Below, piece after piece: positions 46,801 through 60,600 of a stretch of DNA of 64,000 bases. The notes under the pieces were generated by a model. That model did not search any database. It saw only the letters and a list, made by a program, of their open reading frames with translations, and was not told where the DNA came from. Source of the stretch: Paraspadella gotoi (taxonomy: Eukaryota; Chaetognatha). The stretch spans positions 10,114,370 to 10,178,369 of the forward strand of contig CM119268.1 in NCBI GenBank assembly GCA_051294375.1, read 5' to 3'. Within the stretch, counting starts at the first letter, position 1; every line of letters starts with the position of its first letter. The translations under genes and the position numbers were made by a program.

Positions 46801-48557
46801 CCGAAGAAGCGCTGCTGCAGTTTCTGCGTTCGTTTATAAGGTTGAGATCTCAATTGCTGCGGATGCTGCTGCTGCTGAGGTTGTTGGTGAAATTGAGGAA
46901 GGATTTGTTGTGGCTGCTGATGCTGCTGCTGAAATTGGTCGGAGTGGTCGCCGATTTGAATTTCTACGGCTGCCGCCACGACGGTGGTGACAGCGGCGGT
47001 GGTGAGCGGCGGTTCGTCGGTTCCCGGCGGCGACGGCGCGGACACGTGGACGGCGATCGGAACGTGATGAACGCGCGCGGGGGTTCCGAAAGGATCGAAC
47101 GAGGGGGCGTCGACGGCGCCACCTACCCCGCGTCCGTTGGCGGCGGCGATGGCGGCCACGGCGGCGGCGGGAGAAACTCCCTCGACGGAGGAACACCAAG
47201 TCTCGGTGGAGGTGAGGGAAAGTTGGGGTGAACGGCCCGATGGAGGGGCGGCACCGGGGGTGAGGTCGGCCCCGTAGCTGCCGACTTTTGAAAGTGAAAT
47301 GGTGAAACGGGGGAAATCGATTATGACATTAGTGATTAATAATCATCGGGTGTTACGTACCAGTTTCAATTACCAAGTCAAGTTAATCTATTACTGACGT
47401 ACGTAGCTATCAGGATATCATGATTTATATACGAATATATAACTTATAACTTATATTTCTAAAATACGTCTAAATAAGGGTTTGTCTCTCGCCACTACCT
47501 CCTAATCCGCTGCTTGCCGTTTCTGTGTCGGTAGAGGATCCTCTGCCGGTCAGAGTAAAGGCGCTGCGAAATAGATTAGGATTAGAACCTCTACTCGCTA
47601 TTAAACATAATAATAACTCGCTATTAAACAATACGAGCGAAATTAAAGAGACATAGATTTCACCTTCCGGCACTCCTGTGAGAAAGTGAGGTTCCGGAGT
47701 CGTGACTCAGCGTGGCGCTCAATGGCGCTGCTGTCAGCGCTCCGTTCATGGGCGGAACCGAACCGGAGGTAAATAATCTGAGAATAGAAAAGTGATGGGG
47801 GGGGGGGCGAAAGGTCAATAGATGGCCTGTTTTTAGTCACGTCGAGACACTTTTCGGTCTATCTGTTTGTCTGTTTTTTTATATTATAATCAAATATATA
47901 AACCTAAAAAAAAAAACTGTTTCAGAAAAAGGTTTCTGTATTTAAATTACACGTTTTCGGGGCTCGAAAGATAAAGAAAAGGAGGAGCAGCAGCATAACG
48001 AGAAGGAACAAGAAGGAAAAAAAAAATTAGTTTGCCCTTTAGAAGGACGCTACCGAATGAACGCTGGATTGAGTCAGCGTAACTTTTACGGAACTCTCAC
48101 CTCAAAATCACAGAAATTTGTTCGTCGATTTTTCCGATTTTTTCATTGATGTTCATGATGTCCTCTCGGAGTCTCTTGGCTTCGGCTGAGAGAAAAACGT
48201 CGAACGTCACACGAAAATCCGTGATACGACGCAGAAAGATTTCTATCACCGACGTCGCTATAGATTTTTTTTCTAACTTAACTTACCCGAGGCAGCGGAA
48301 CCTCTGTTCGACCTTCTCCTCGCTCGGGATCCTCTCCGGATCACGAGGTCCTCGTCGTCCTCGTCGTCGTCATCATCGTCGTCGATATCGAACTCCTCGT
48401 CGTCTTCGTCGTCGAGGTCGTCGTCGTATACCTCGTCCTCGTCTTCTTCCTCCTCCTCGTCGTCGTCGTCGTCGTGCGGACGAAAGCGTCGACTTATCAC
48501 AGTTTTACTGATTTTTCGCCCTGGGGGAGAGAAGGGAGGAGGGAGAGAGAGAGAGGG

Positions 48558-48614
<57 letters not shown>

Positions 48615-51600
48615 AGGAGAGAGAGAGAGAGTAAGAGAAAATGGGAAAAATAAAAAAAACCTGTTTCACTAATTGAATTTAACGATATTAAATGTAGATG
48701 CAAGATGTATTAATTAATCAAATAATTAATCAATTAATTAATCAATTAATTAATCAATAATTAATTAATCAGTCAATTAATCAATCAATTTATTAATCAA
48801 TAAATCAATTTATTTATCTATTAATTAATTATTCAATCAATCAATCAATCAATCAAACAATCAGTGAGTCAATCGTTATCGGCATTATTGTCGTCGTCGT
48901 CGTCGTCATTGCTTTTGTCGTGGTCAGTGACGAAAAGTCCTAAAAACAAACCTTTCGGATCAAATTAATTAATTAATTACCAAATTAATTAATTAACTTG
49001 AATTATTAATTAATTAATTAATTAATTAATTACCGGTAATAATCGTGGGCAGATCCGACATTGTTTGCTCAAACTTGTTTAATTGTAAGTATGGCTTAAA
49101 ATTTTTTTTTAAATATTTACCTGACATTTTGCCCCAAATGCTTTGAAGGCCGCCTCCACCTCCGGCGGTCCGCCTGATTGCAAGTTTATTAAACTATTAA
49201 AATAATACTTTTTATAAAGCAATTTCAATCATTATTTTCTACGTAGTTAATACTAAATTTCGACTGATTCGCTTTGTTTTGAATTTAAAATAATTAATTT
49301 TGGCGAGAAGCAACCTGGCGAACATTGGAGAACTGACGGCGTATTTTCTGCCTCCAGGACTCGAAAGGCAAGCGTCTGAATCCTCGGGAGGCGCCAGCGT
49401 AGATGGCGTAGCTTCTTTTTCTAAAAAAGATAATAATAATTATAATAATTATTAGAACTCAAAATTTGTATAGAAGGAAGGCCAATGAATTGATTTCCGA
49501 TATGAAAAAGGGTAAAGAAACTTACCCGAAGTAGGAGAGACTAAAGCGTCGGTGCTGCGCCCTTGAGTCGAGTCCCGATGCAGGGAAAGTTTCTCATCGT
49601 CGCTCACTGGATGATCTGAGGAATTGGGAACGCGAGTAAAAAAAAAAATGTAAATAAAAATCAGTAAAAAAAAAAAGATAAGGTATTAGAAATTCGACGT
49701 CAGCATTTTTTGTGAACTAGGTTTCGACAGGTGTCGTTTTCCCCTCTCACTCTTCAATAATTCACATCCTTTTCACAAAATAAAATTGAGCAAATGTCTT
49801 GAGCAAAACAACAAATTTATCGGCGATGATTGAAAACTCGAATGATACTGACATTTACATCTACAGAAAACAATAACAAATGACGAATGATCAACAAAAT
49901 TGGAAATGAAAGAAATAAAAAAAAATATTGGATTCGCTTTTGAATTATTGGAAGCCTTTTGTTCGGGTAAAAAAATAGGAAATGCCGAAAATATATTTCA
50001 GTATTTACAGGGTTTTATGTTTAGTCGTGTTTTGTAAGGAAACGACCTTGTAATGCTTAATACAAAGCAAGAGGCAGATAGGTAGACACTAGACAATCCA
50101 GGAATTTTACAATTATTTTTAAAATGCATAAAGAAATAAATCAGTTTCACCTGATTTTTCTTCGTTGATGGTCTCTTGTTTGGGAGAGGGTTTGGGGCCT
50201 AATAAGCGAGCCCACTTGAGCGCTGGTCGTGAACCGCCGCTTCCTGAGTGGCAGGATAAAAAAAGAGCCCGGTGCGAAAAGTAAGTTCGGAGTGTAAGAG
50301 GTCAAGAATAAACAAACTTACGACACCATCGCCAATAGGACAAAAAACACGCTTTGTGTAAAAAATCCGGCTAGATAGAGAATATTAGATAATAATTATT
50401 AATACATAATAAAAAAAATAATACTAAAAAAAAATGGTGAGAAAAATTGAATGTCACGAGTACAACATCGAAAAACGCGGTGGTCACTTTATTATTGCAG
50501 ACGACGAAAGAAATATCGTTGAGTATTAAACCCACCGAATCTAAGAAATCCTTTAGATTTTTATCAAATAAAAATAAAATAGAAACAGATGATATTAGTC
50601 TGTTGTGTCAACGATCCTTCACTAACATACCATTTTTTGCATGATAGCTCTAACTTTTTTACTTATAATTATGAATTCATAAATATAGCTTATTAGTATC
50701 CAATAATATATAAAATTTAAAACTAAATTTCTCAAAATATTTTTATAGTTCTTTATTTTTATGTCATTTTACTAGCATTTTATCGTTATTTCCTACAAGA
50801 AAGAGGAAGTTATACAAAAAATTTGTCATCATCATCAAATTTTTCGGACTTATTACAGTAAAATAATTATGAGCGCAATTTGGTGTCTGTGGCGACGTGA
50901 ATAACGTCCTCCATATGTCTTATATTTTGTTATTTTTAAACGCTCTAGCAACCGAATAATAGTAGAGTCGCTGCATTTTTGTTTTTGTAAATTTTAATAA
51001 GCAAAGTTATTCCAGAAAGTACTTCGAAATTTACGTCTACAGACAATTAATAATTTTTTATTTTCTTATTCATTCTTTAATATATTCATAATAATTTTTA
51101 ATATAATTCTAACTTACCATCCGATCCAATTGAGGGCCCTGTTCTGCTTTTTCCTCTTTCGCCTGAATGATCATTTAAAACAATCAATACATTGTATCGA
51201 ATTTTTTCATTTCGTTGTGTTTGAGATTAGAAGAAATAACCAAATTTGTTAGCGACAACAATGTTTTTTTTTATTTGGACATGCTTTGACTTTTTAATTT
51301 GCAATTAAAACATGTCCAAATAAAAACAAATCATCGTTGTCGCTAACAAATTTGGTTATTTCTTCTAACAATCAATACATAGAGCTAAAAATCTTTGAGT
51401 AAAAATTAAAGATTAAGCATTTGTTTGTTAACAAAAAAGGACAGTTTTAGAGCATTTTCCCGCTCTTCATTAGCAATCGATAACAACAAGCCTGTTTTGT
51501 CATCTTACTTATAAATATAATGTAACAATATTGGTTTCTCTCCAACGAACAATTGAAGTCATTGTTTTAAAACCCGTCAAGAGTTAAAAAAAAAACATGC

Positions 51601-54600
51601 TGATAGTGGAAGGTTTTTTCTTCCTTAGATTTTTTAATGTTTAATTATTTTTAGGAACATTTAATCGGGTTGATTATTGATTATTGATTTATTAAGAAAG
51701 AATGAAACGAAATAAAAATACTACATATTAAAATTTTTTTTAAAAAAATTAGATTTTTTTGCAATAAAAAATATTTTGTGCTAACTAATAAAGGTTTAAA
51801 GAACCTTTACAGAACCTAGAATCGGTGAAAAAGTTCAAAAAGTTTTCATAGCGATATTATAAAATTAAGAAAATAGTGAAAAGGTTTTGCTCTTGTCCCT
51901 AGGTGCGTGCACAAGTTTTGGTATATGTATCAAATAGGTGCATCTAGCCTAAGTAGGAAATTTGAGAAAAAAAGAAAGAGAAAAGTAAAAAAACGAAAGA
52001 ACACGATGGGTTCATCAGACCTGAGATCTCGCTACCGATTGCGAGCGGAATGGCAGCGGAGGGGGTGTGCCCCATTAAGGCAGTATGCCCTAATATATGC
52101 GGTAGAAGAATGAGTTTTAAAATATTTTTAGACGTTGTGTTTTCAACTTTCTTTTCGTCGTGTTTTGTAGTTAATGCAAAAATATTTTTTCAGTTTCAAC
52201 AACGATTTATATTTTTATTTAAAAAAATATTTTTGCATTAATATTTTTTTTAATATTACGAACGATTTTTAGACCACAAAATACATATACCAACGTCCCG
52301 TTTAATAGTTTTTTTTAGAACTCTATTGCTGTCCGACCATTAAACAATATTACACTATTGTAAAATTAATATTAGGCTATTAAAGTTGGGTAACTAAAAG
52401 GTTTAGTATATAATGGTTAAGTTCTAACCTGAAGTCGCGGCGGCGCGTGGAGATCTAGGAGCGACGGCGTTCATGCGATGGGGTAGCGTTCCGTTTCCTC
52501 CTTCTCGGGTCCCAATAAATAATAGAACAATTGTAGCTTACTTACTTCTATTTTTTCCCGTTTTTTTCTTTCATTCTTTCTTTTTTGTTGCTAATTTTTA
52601 GGTTTATAGCTTGCTCCGCAACTTCTTTAACACCCTCTAGCAGCCATGGAACGGGTACTGGGCTTAGGAACCAGGCTTGGGGGGTTTTCCAGGCTCAAAA
52701 GGCGGTTTTCGGCCGTCCTCACACTTATCACAGGGGAGGTACCGGGTTGGGATTGAACCCGGTACCTAGTGGTCATGAGATGATGGCTTTACTCAATGAG
52801 CCTGAAAGTGTCATGCTTATAGGCGGGGTAAACTTACTCGACTTTTTTTCTGTGTCTCTTTGTTTGATTTCTCTCTTTCTTTTTCTCAATTTTCATTTAA
52901 TTTCTTCCATTATTTTCCCTTCATTCTTTCTTTCTTACCGTTGCTGCTGGCCTCGCCCCCGCCATCGGAGGACCTGTTCGTTGGGGAACCTTCGGCGCTC
53001 GGCGTCTGGACTGGGCCGATGTTCTGGTCGGAAATCTTCCTGAATCTGTGATCCAAATTGAATTTCCAACATTTGAAAAAAAAAATGAGTTCATTTACTA
53101 CGTTTTTATCGAAAGGTTATTTGACGAGACGCACCGCAGCAACAGCTTGCGAACAGGGTTGTCCTGAGAAAGCTCAGAGTCTCCCGCTTTGTTGTACTTT
53201 TCTGCCAGTTCCTTTTCCTTCTTCATGTCGGCGACTTTTCGAAAGACCATCTGAGTCAAATTTGAAAGATTCGGGTCGAAATAATGAATAATGAATGGTT
53301 ACGTACTTACGAAACAATCAGAGAAGAGAAATAATAAAAATAATAATCACTCAACCCCGAACTTGCCGCTTACCCTGTGCCTAAGATTGTAAGTGAGAAC
53401 GAGATTCCTTGCGAACGAGTTGGCGAAAGCCCTGTAGAAGTCGAGGACCTCCAAGAGTCTGTCCCTCTTGATGATGTGGAGATCGCAATAGGTGAGCGCG
53501 CGGACGTTGGCCATCGACTGACCGATCGTCGCTTCTTTCCAAAAGTTATCGCCGATCACGTCGCCCTTACCTTTTTTTTGGGGGGGGGAGGGGGAATCGC
53601 AGAGGAAAATGTGGGTTTAGAGATATATATATATATATATATATATCACGATAAACGATGCTTAACCCTTCGACCGTTCGACAGTAGCACGAAGAACAGT
53701 TTAGACAGTAGACACTATTTAACATCAACGACAACATATGTAATAACTATATAAACGACGACGTAGTAGCAAGAAAGTAAGGTAGTAAAGAAAACGACAA
53801 CTACGAATCGACTGACTCAGTATAGCGACGACTTCGTCGTCCTGAATGACTTCCAACGATCCGGCGACGATGAAGCAAAGGGAATCGAGCGACTCGCCGC
53901 AGTGATAGATGAGATCGCCCGGCGCCGAATGCGTCATGGTGAAGTGGACCGCCAACGCCCGCAGGCACCCGTCCGATGCAAGGCGAAAGGCCGCGCTCTC
54001 GTTGAAGACTGGGTGGAGGTAGCAGAAAGGGGGGGGCGTAGGGGCGGGGGGTTTTGGGAGTGGGAGAGGGCGGAGGAGGGATTTCAGAGATGAAGAACTG
54101 CTTCGTAAAATATAGAAGGCGGCAGATGCTTGGGGGAGGAGGGAAGTGATTTTAAGGATTCGTATGCGAGGAATCGTTTGAAAAAAAAAAAACGGTTCGA
54201 AAGTGATATAACTGAGTTTTCATGGGTTCGATGCGATTGGAGAAGGGAAATGAAAGAAATGGGTTGGTCTCTACGAATAAAAATTGGTTGGGAGAAAAGA
54301 AAGAAGGGAAAGAAAAAAAAGTCTTTTTTTTTTCTTTTTAGTTCGGGAAAGTGGAGAAATTGTGGAGGCGGGGGTCAAGGTCAAAGATTTCTTGAAAAGA
54401 AATTTCGAATTCCAGGACGCCCCTTTCAAAAGGGATTTGATTTTTGAATTCTTCACGTGTTGTTGTTGTTGTTGTGGTAGAGGTCGTCGTTGGCCAAATA
54501 CTAATTATTGTTTTCTAGCCCATTTTCATCGTAACATTGAAATACTTACTAAGTATTATTAAGTATTAATTAGGAAGTTTACAGCCGTTTCTTCAAATAC

Positions 54601-57600
54601 TTAAATGATAAATTCAAACAATTAGATTGATCACATTTTTACCTTTACGGTTTAGATGCACGCAAATGTCGGCTTTCATGTCCTTTGGACAGCAATTTAA
54701 TACCTGTTTTGGAAGAAAAAAAAAAGAGCAACGTTTTAACAAAGGTTACGATATATTCTTGTTTTTATATTCGCGTATATGATAGCCTGAAATATTCATA
54801 TCTTTTTTTAACCATTTTATTGATAATTAGATTACATAAATCGGCAGAAGTTATTGTAAGTTAATAATAAATCAATCGTTAATACGGAAAAGAACCGATT
54901 GATTTACAACTAGTTTATATGAACATAAGTTACATGAGGAACCAGTTGATTTTCAGTTATGGATAACCGGTTGTTTTTTACAATCAGATGCAGCAAATCG
55001 CTTGTTCTTTTGTTCTTGGAACATCTTCGAATCTTAACGAGAGAGACGAACAAGGCAGTTGAAGTTTTAAGGGACGCCGGTCGCTCTTGTTTTGATTCAA
55101 GAATCCATTAAGTAATGATATCAAATAAATTATGTTCTTAAAATTTCGGGGATGAAAGATTATCAAACGAAACAGAAAGTTATCCTTCATTCCCGTTATA
55201 TTCATCGTAAATGAAAACTCTTAAATTAAAACAAAGGCAACGGTTCTTGAATCAAATTAAGAGGTTCAAGCTTTAACTGTAAATTAAATAATTTGTTTGT
55301 GCGTTTAAGTCACAACGAAAGTTGATAAAGAGATAAATAAAAAAATCCGGCAGTTTCTGTATACTTTAACATGAAAATATTTTCGATATAGGTTTAGCAA
55401 AAGAATAGAGCATTCACGATAGAAAAATATTAAAAGAAAAGAAAGAGAGGGCGTTAGAAAGAAGAGTAGAGAGAAACGTAGATTAAACAGCTTTTTTAAT
55501 TTTTTTTATTACGATAAAAGTTAAAAAAAAAGAAACAAAGGGGTGCGGTATTAGGTTTGTTCGGATAAAACACATTCACGAAAGAGATACTTTGAAAAAA
55601 CGTCAGATCACTTTGAAACTTACATTCTATAGAACAAGGAAAATAATGAAAAAAAAACACGTTCATGACGAGATAAGAGGAGTAAGAAGAAAAGAAAATA
55701 CTTTTTGAATATGAATACTGCATTTAAGCTAAGTTAAGCTTTCGTCTTTCATTATTGTTATCTTCATGTGGTAAGAGTCCATCAGCACAAATCACCACTG
55801 GGATGAACGCTACAACGACAAACGTGTTGACTTTTTTAACCCGGTTTTGTTGAAACTTTCGCTGGCGCACGAGTCACCGGAATAAGCAGAGCAGAAGGTC
55901 GAAACTACCGATAGGCTGCAGTAATTCAGAATGAAAACCTCAGAAAGAAAACAAAATCTTCCAAAATATTAAGAAGATTAAAAATTACAAAACAAATTTA
56001 CAAAAAGAATGAAATATGTAAGGAATGACTTGTTGTTTGTCACTTAGTTTTTGCAGAAAGAAAAAAGTAGAAAAACTTTTAATCAATTTTTATCGAGAAA
56101 TTTATCATACAAAACCGTGCGCCAGTTACATAATTGTCATACTAAAATAGAGCACCCAAAAAACCGCGTTAAGAAAAGTCAAGATCACGTTTCAACGCCA
56201 GATATTCTACGAGAGTTCTATGTTTTAATAAAAACAATTAACTCCTGTGATAATTATCATTGAGAACGCTAAAATAAAAAACAAAAACAAAAAACAAACA
56301 AAATTAGCCCACTCTAGCATCTGACTTTCGTGGAATCTGCAAATTTTGCAACCGGAACAATGTTCGGCCTGCAAAATGTGCGTCTGCCAGACGAAAAACG
56401 GTTTTGAAAATTTTTTCTTCCCTCAAAATTTCAATTGGTTGAAGGATGAATGGTTCACAAATAGTACGCATCGCTTGTCCCAACTGGCTATCACGTTGAG
56501 CGAAATATGATATAAAATATCAAAATTTATGTATGTATGTATGCAATTCGGGAATTATTTCGTTTGCCTCGTTTAACTCTGTGAGTTCACTAATAATTTA
56601 ATTTAAAGACATCATTCTTTAATTTTTTTACTTGGATGTTTTTTTTGCTAAATTTCCCTTTTCTCTTTGAATTCAACTCGTTTTCCCTTTTTTCCTTAAT
56701 TTCTCACGACCCAAGTCTGAAGACCCAAGTCTCCAGGAGAGATAATTCCCCTCATGATGGGTCCTTTTCTCTCTGGGGACGTCGATCTTCGTTCCCACCG
56801 AAAACCAGGTTTTTCGTTGGGGGTCTTGAACACGAGAGTTTCTGTCGCGAGAAAACTTTATTATCGTTAAAAACTATTGTCAACGAATGTCATTGATTAA
56901 ATGATTAGAAGATTAATTAATAAATATAGGATGCAATTATTTGTTTTTTTCGTTTGTTTCCTTCATTTAAATTCGTTGTCAAAAAAAGTTATTGTTTTTT
57001 GTTTAATTTAAGAGCAAAACTCAGTTGTTCAGTAACAATGATCGCTGTCCAGTATTCGGTATTCACCGCTCACAACTCCGCTCCTCTCCTACTACGTCAA
57101 GACCCTCTTCGCATTCGCCTCCGCCGATCCACCGCGTGACTGGAATTCAACCCGAAGATGATTCTCCCTGCGAATCGACAACTTGGCGAACTCTACATCG
57201 CAGATGTTCGGAGATTCGCGGGGGTGACTGCTCTCTAAAGCGGCCGCGGCAGCAGCAGCGGCAGCGGAGCCGGAAGGCCGAGGTCGATGACGGAGGTAAC
57301 CCCCACTAGTTACAGAGGGGGTGGGGGTGGTGACTATCTACGGCGACCACCGTCTGTGACGCCTTCTCATTCCACCCCCCCTCAAAAATTATACCAACAA
57401 ATGTCAAGAGTCAACCTTCATCCACGTCATAATTTTTTTCTCTCTTTTTTTTTTTATTACTAAATTTTATATTTTCGACTAAGAAAAAAATAAAATAAAT
57501 GAATGAATCATGAAGCGACTTTGATCGCTCGATAATAATTTAGGGAACAGGGCGGAGATTAAAGTCGCCAGGATTCTCTCACCAGGGGGCGACGAGGTCT

Positions 57601-60600
57601 CCATCCACAACGAAAATTTTCCCCCGCGGGGATATTTTGTCGCCTTTCGGTTTTTCGAAGAGAAGACGAAATTATTTTTTTTTTCGTCACTTTTCGAAAA
57701 AAAAATTATTTGGAAGTTACTACGGATGTTTTTATTGTAATAATACGAATTAATTTCCATAATTATAATTATTTTCGGATAAAATGTAACGAAAATAACG
57801 AAAAAAAACAAAACAAAACAAAACAACGAAAGCACAATGCGTTTAGTTTCGCGGCGCACGTTGCTGTTCTTTTGTTTATTTTTCTCGTCGTCGCCGCTGG
57901 CGTCGCTCGCGACCAACGCCGAACTAGACGAAGATCCGCGAGAGGACCGGAAGAGGTCGCTCGGCCTCGGCGAGGACAACAACGACAACGAGGAAGAGGG
58001 CGTTGTCGATATAGACGCTTCCTTATCTCCTTTGCCGCCGTTGGCTACGCAAGTAGCGCCACCAAAGGCGTCGCGCCATGCGTCACGACAAGCGTCACGC
58101 TACGCCATCGCGTTCGATCCCCGATATTCATTCGTCAAAAATTATGTGGAAAGAAGAGAGGAGATTAGGAGGAGGGACAATCCTTGGAATTTGCCGGGTG
58201 AGGATAGAAAAGAAAAGAAAAGAAAAGAAAAGAAAAGAAAAGAAAAGAAAAGAAAAGAAAAGAAAAGAAAAGAAAAGAAAAGAAAAGAAAAGAAAAGAAA
58301 AGAAAAGAAAATGTGGAAAGAAGAGAGGAGATTAGGAGGAGGGACAATCCTCGGAATTTGCCGGGTGAGGATAAAAAAGAAAAGAAAAGAAAAGAAAAGA
58401 AAAGAAAAGAAAAGAAAAGAAAAGAAAAGAAAAGAAAAGAAAGAAAAGAAAAAAAAGAAAAGAAAAAGAAAAGAAAAGAAAAGAAAAGAAAAGAAAATAA
58501 AACAAAGAAACATAACTTGAAATACATACGAGAAAATACCGGAAGGAAAGAATAAAACCAAGAAGTCAATTCGGCAATCAAAAAAGCAAGCAAGCAAGCA
58601 AATAAAAAAATATTCTTCACCACCAATTCTTCCCCGAGATCGTCAAAGCGATCGATCGGACGGCATCGCTCTTCCTTTCGGCATCGAATTGCAAAAAGTC
58701 GCTATGGACGGCGTCTATTCCTTCAGAAAGAAAAGCGGGAAATTCGCATCAGGTCCAGCAGATCATTTTCTCATTAAAATAAAAGCCACCGATTTTCTAA
58801 TTATTCATCGATTTAATCATTAATTTTGATTCGGTCCGAGGTTGAAATTCTATTCTTTTTTTTTCAGAATCCGTGACGGTCACCTACGACCTCTCTCTCC
58901 AACATTTGGCTGAGCGTGAGATCACGTGCAAGATGGCGGGACGGCGTCCGAGGGAAGTCGATTGGCCCGTCCTAAAAACTTACCAGCGCCGGGCGAGGGT
59001 AAGGTAGACGGGGCTGGAATTGTTAATAGTTTAGTTGAGGAGCGTCTCTCGATATCGGCTCCACCTGTCCTCGCAGGTCCGCGGCCGAGTTCGTCCGCTC
59101 CTCGGAACGGTTCGTCGCGGCGCCACAATACTGGATGATTTCTTGAAGGCCTTCAGCCACTGGGAGCGTCAGGCAAAGGCCAGACGAATCATGATCCGGT
59201 CCCACAGATTCGGATGCAGCGTCATGACAGAGTAAGGCCGATTGGATAACTGTGAATGCGTGGCAATGAGGTTGTTTCCAATTTTTCTCATTCCTTCGTC
59301 TTCCGATCGATTGGGGTCGTTTAGTTGCGACTCTGACCGCCAGGCGGTTTTCCTCTGCGTCTTCGCGACGCCGAATCGAATTCCCAATCGTCATTTTCGC
59401 GTCTACAAAAACATCCTCAACTTTCCTAACAAAGACGAGGGGCGAACAGAGGAGGAGGAGCAGGAGGAGGATGAGGAGCAGGAAGAGGAGGAGAGGCTAT
59501 CCGAAGGTGATTGGTGACTGGTGACTGATGGATGGTAACTGTGACAGTGAATGGTGACAGTGTTTGACAAGGTTCCTGGAATCATTTGGGAGTGATATTC
59601 TAATTTTTTTTTTTCAGAGACGGCGAAGAAGAACGATCCCAACGACACCGACGACGAACACGATGACGTCGCCCTTCCGGTTCCAGCGACGCCCGCGCCA
59701 GAGGAGTCGGATCCCGCGGGAGAGCCTTCGACGGCCGACGAAGGAGTCGAGAAGACGAACGCGAAGGAAGAGACGAAAAGAAAAGAAACGAAGCGAAGGA
59801 AGAAAAGTAAAAACGAAAAAGAAAAGAGCGAAGAAAATCGAAGACAAAAGAAAAGATTAAAAGAAGAAGAAGAATCCGATTTCGAGAAAGAAAAATCGAA
59901 GAGAAAGCGAGAGAAAAAGCAAAAACAACAACAACATCAACGACCACTTCGTGACGAAGAGTCCAAAGACGAATTGACGGAGACCAGAGAGAAGGGAGAA
60001 AGAAACGCGACGAGAAATGAAGAAGCGTCTCTGACGATTGGCGACGTTGCAGACACTCCGGAAACGACGGGGGAAGAGCATCCGTCCGCAGAGGAAAAGC
60101 TAGAAGCCTCGGTGAAGGAGGAAAAGAACGAGGCTGGGCCAGACGAGACTGGGCCAGACGAGGCTGGGTCTAAGACCGAAGAATCTGAGCCTGAGACAGT
60201 CAAGTCAGAGATCGATCCTGAGACTCAGGAGTCCGAGACCGACGAGTCTAAAACCGTTCAATTTGAGACGGACAAATCTAATACCAGCGAGACTAAGTCC
60301 GTGACGGATGAGACCGACGAGTCTAAGACAAACACATTGAAAATCAATGAATTTAAGACTGAGGATTCTAATTCAGCCGTGGAAAACCCGCGATCGGAAA
60401 AAGACAGAGAAACGACGCAAGAAGCCAGTGAAGATAATTCTCTGGCTAAGGTCGAGAAAGAGCAGCGTTTAAACAATTCGTTCCCAACGAAGAACGACTC
60501 TATTGTTTCGAGTGTCGATGAGACCGAATTAAAGTCCGCATCAAAGGCCAAGTCAGATAACGCGACGGAGTACTTGTCAGAGGCACCGACAGAAAATGTT

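Noticed and set aside
43804-47231. Several + strand open frames of 96-202 residues
   Set aside because: Shadows of the GC-rich, codon-biased large KCNH exons on the opposite strand.
48880-48960. Possible extra KCNH exon coding [10 protein letters not shown] plus poly-Asp
   Set aside because: It has an acceptor in phase but no usable donor before a stop codon; skipping it keeps the frame.
49029-49071. Possible KCNH exon coding [13 protein letters not shown]
   Set aside because: Splice-like ends exist but its phase disagrees with the preceding exon; joining 49121 directly to 48520 preserves frame.
57479-57988. 169-residue minus-strand open frame overlapping the start of the nested gene
   Set aside because: No conserved motif, poly-Ser start, runs through AT-rich sequence; the + strand has a signal peptide and spliced continuation.
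58142-58626. Phe-Leu-Ser-rich open frames
   Set aside because: Translations of (AAAAG)n complement; not genes.
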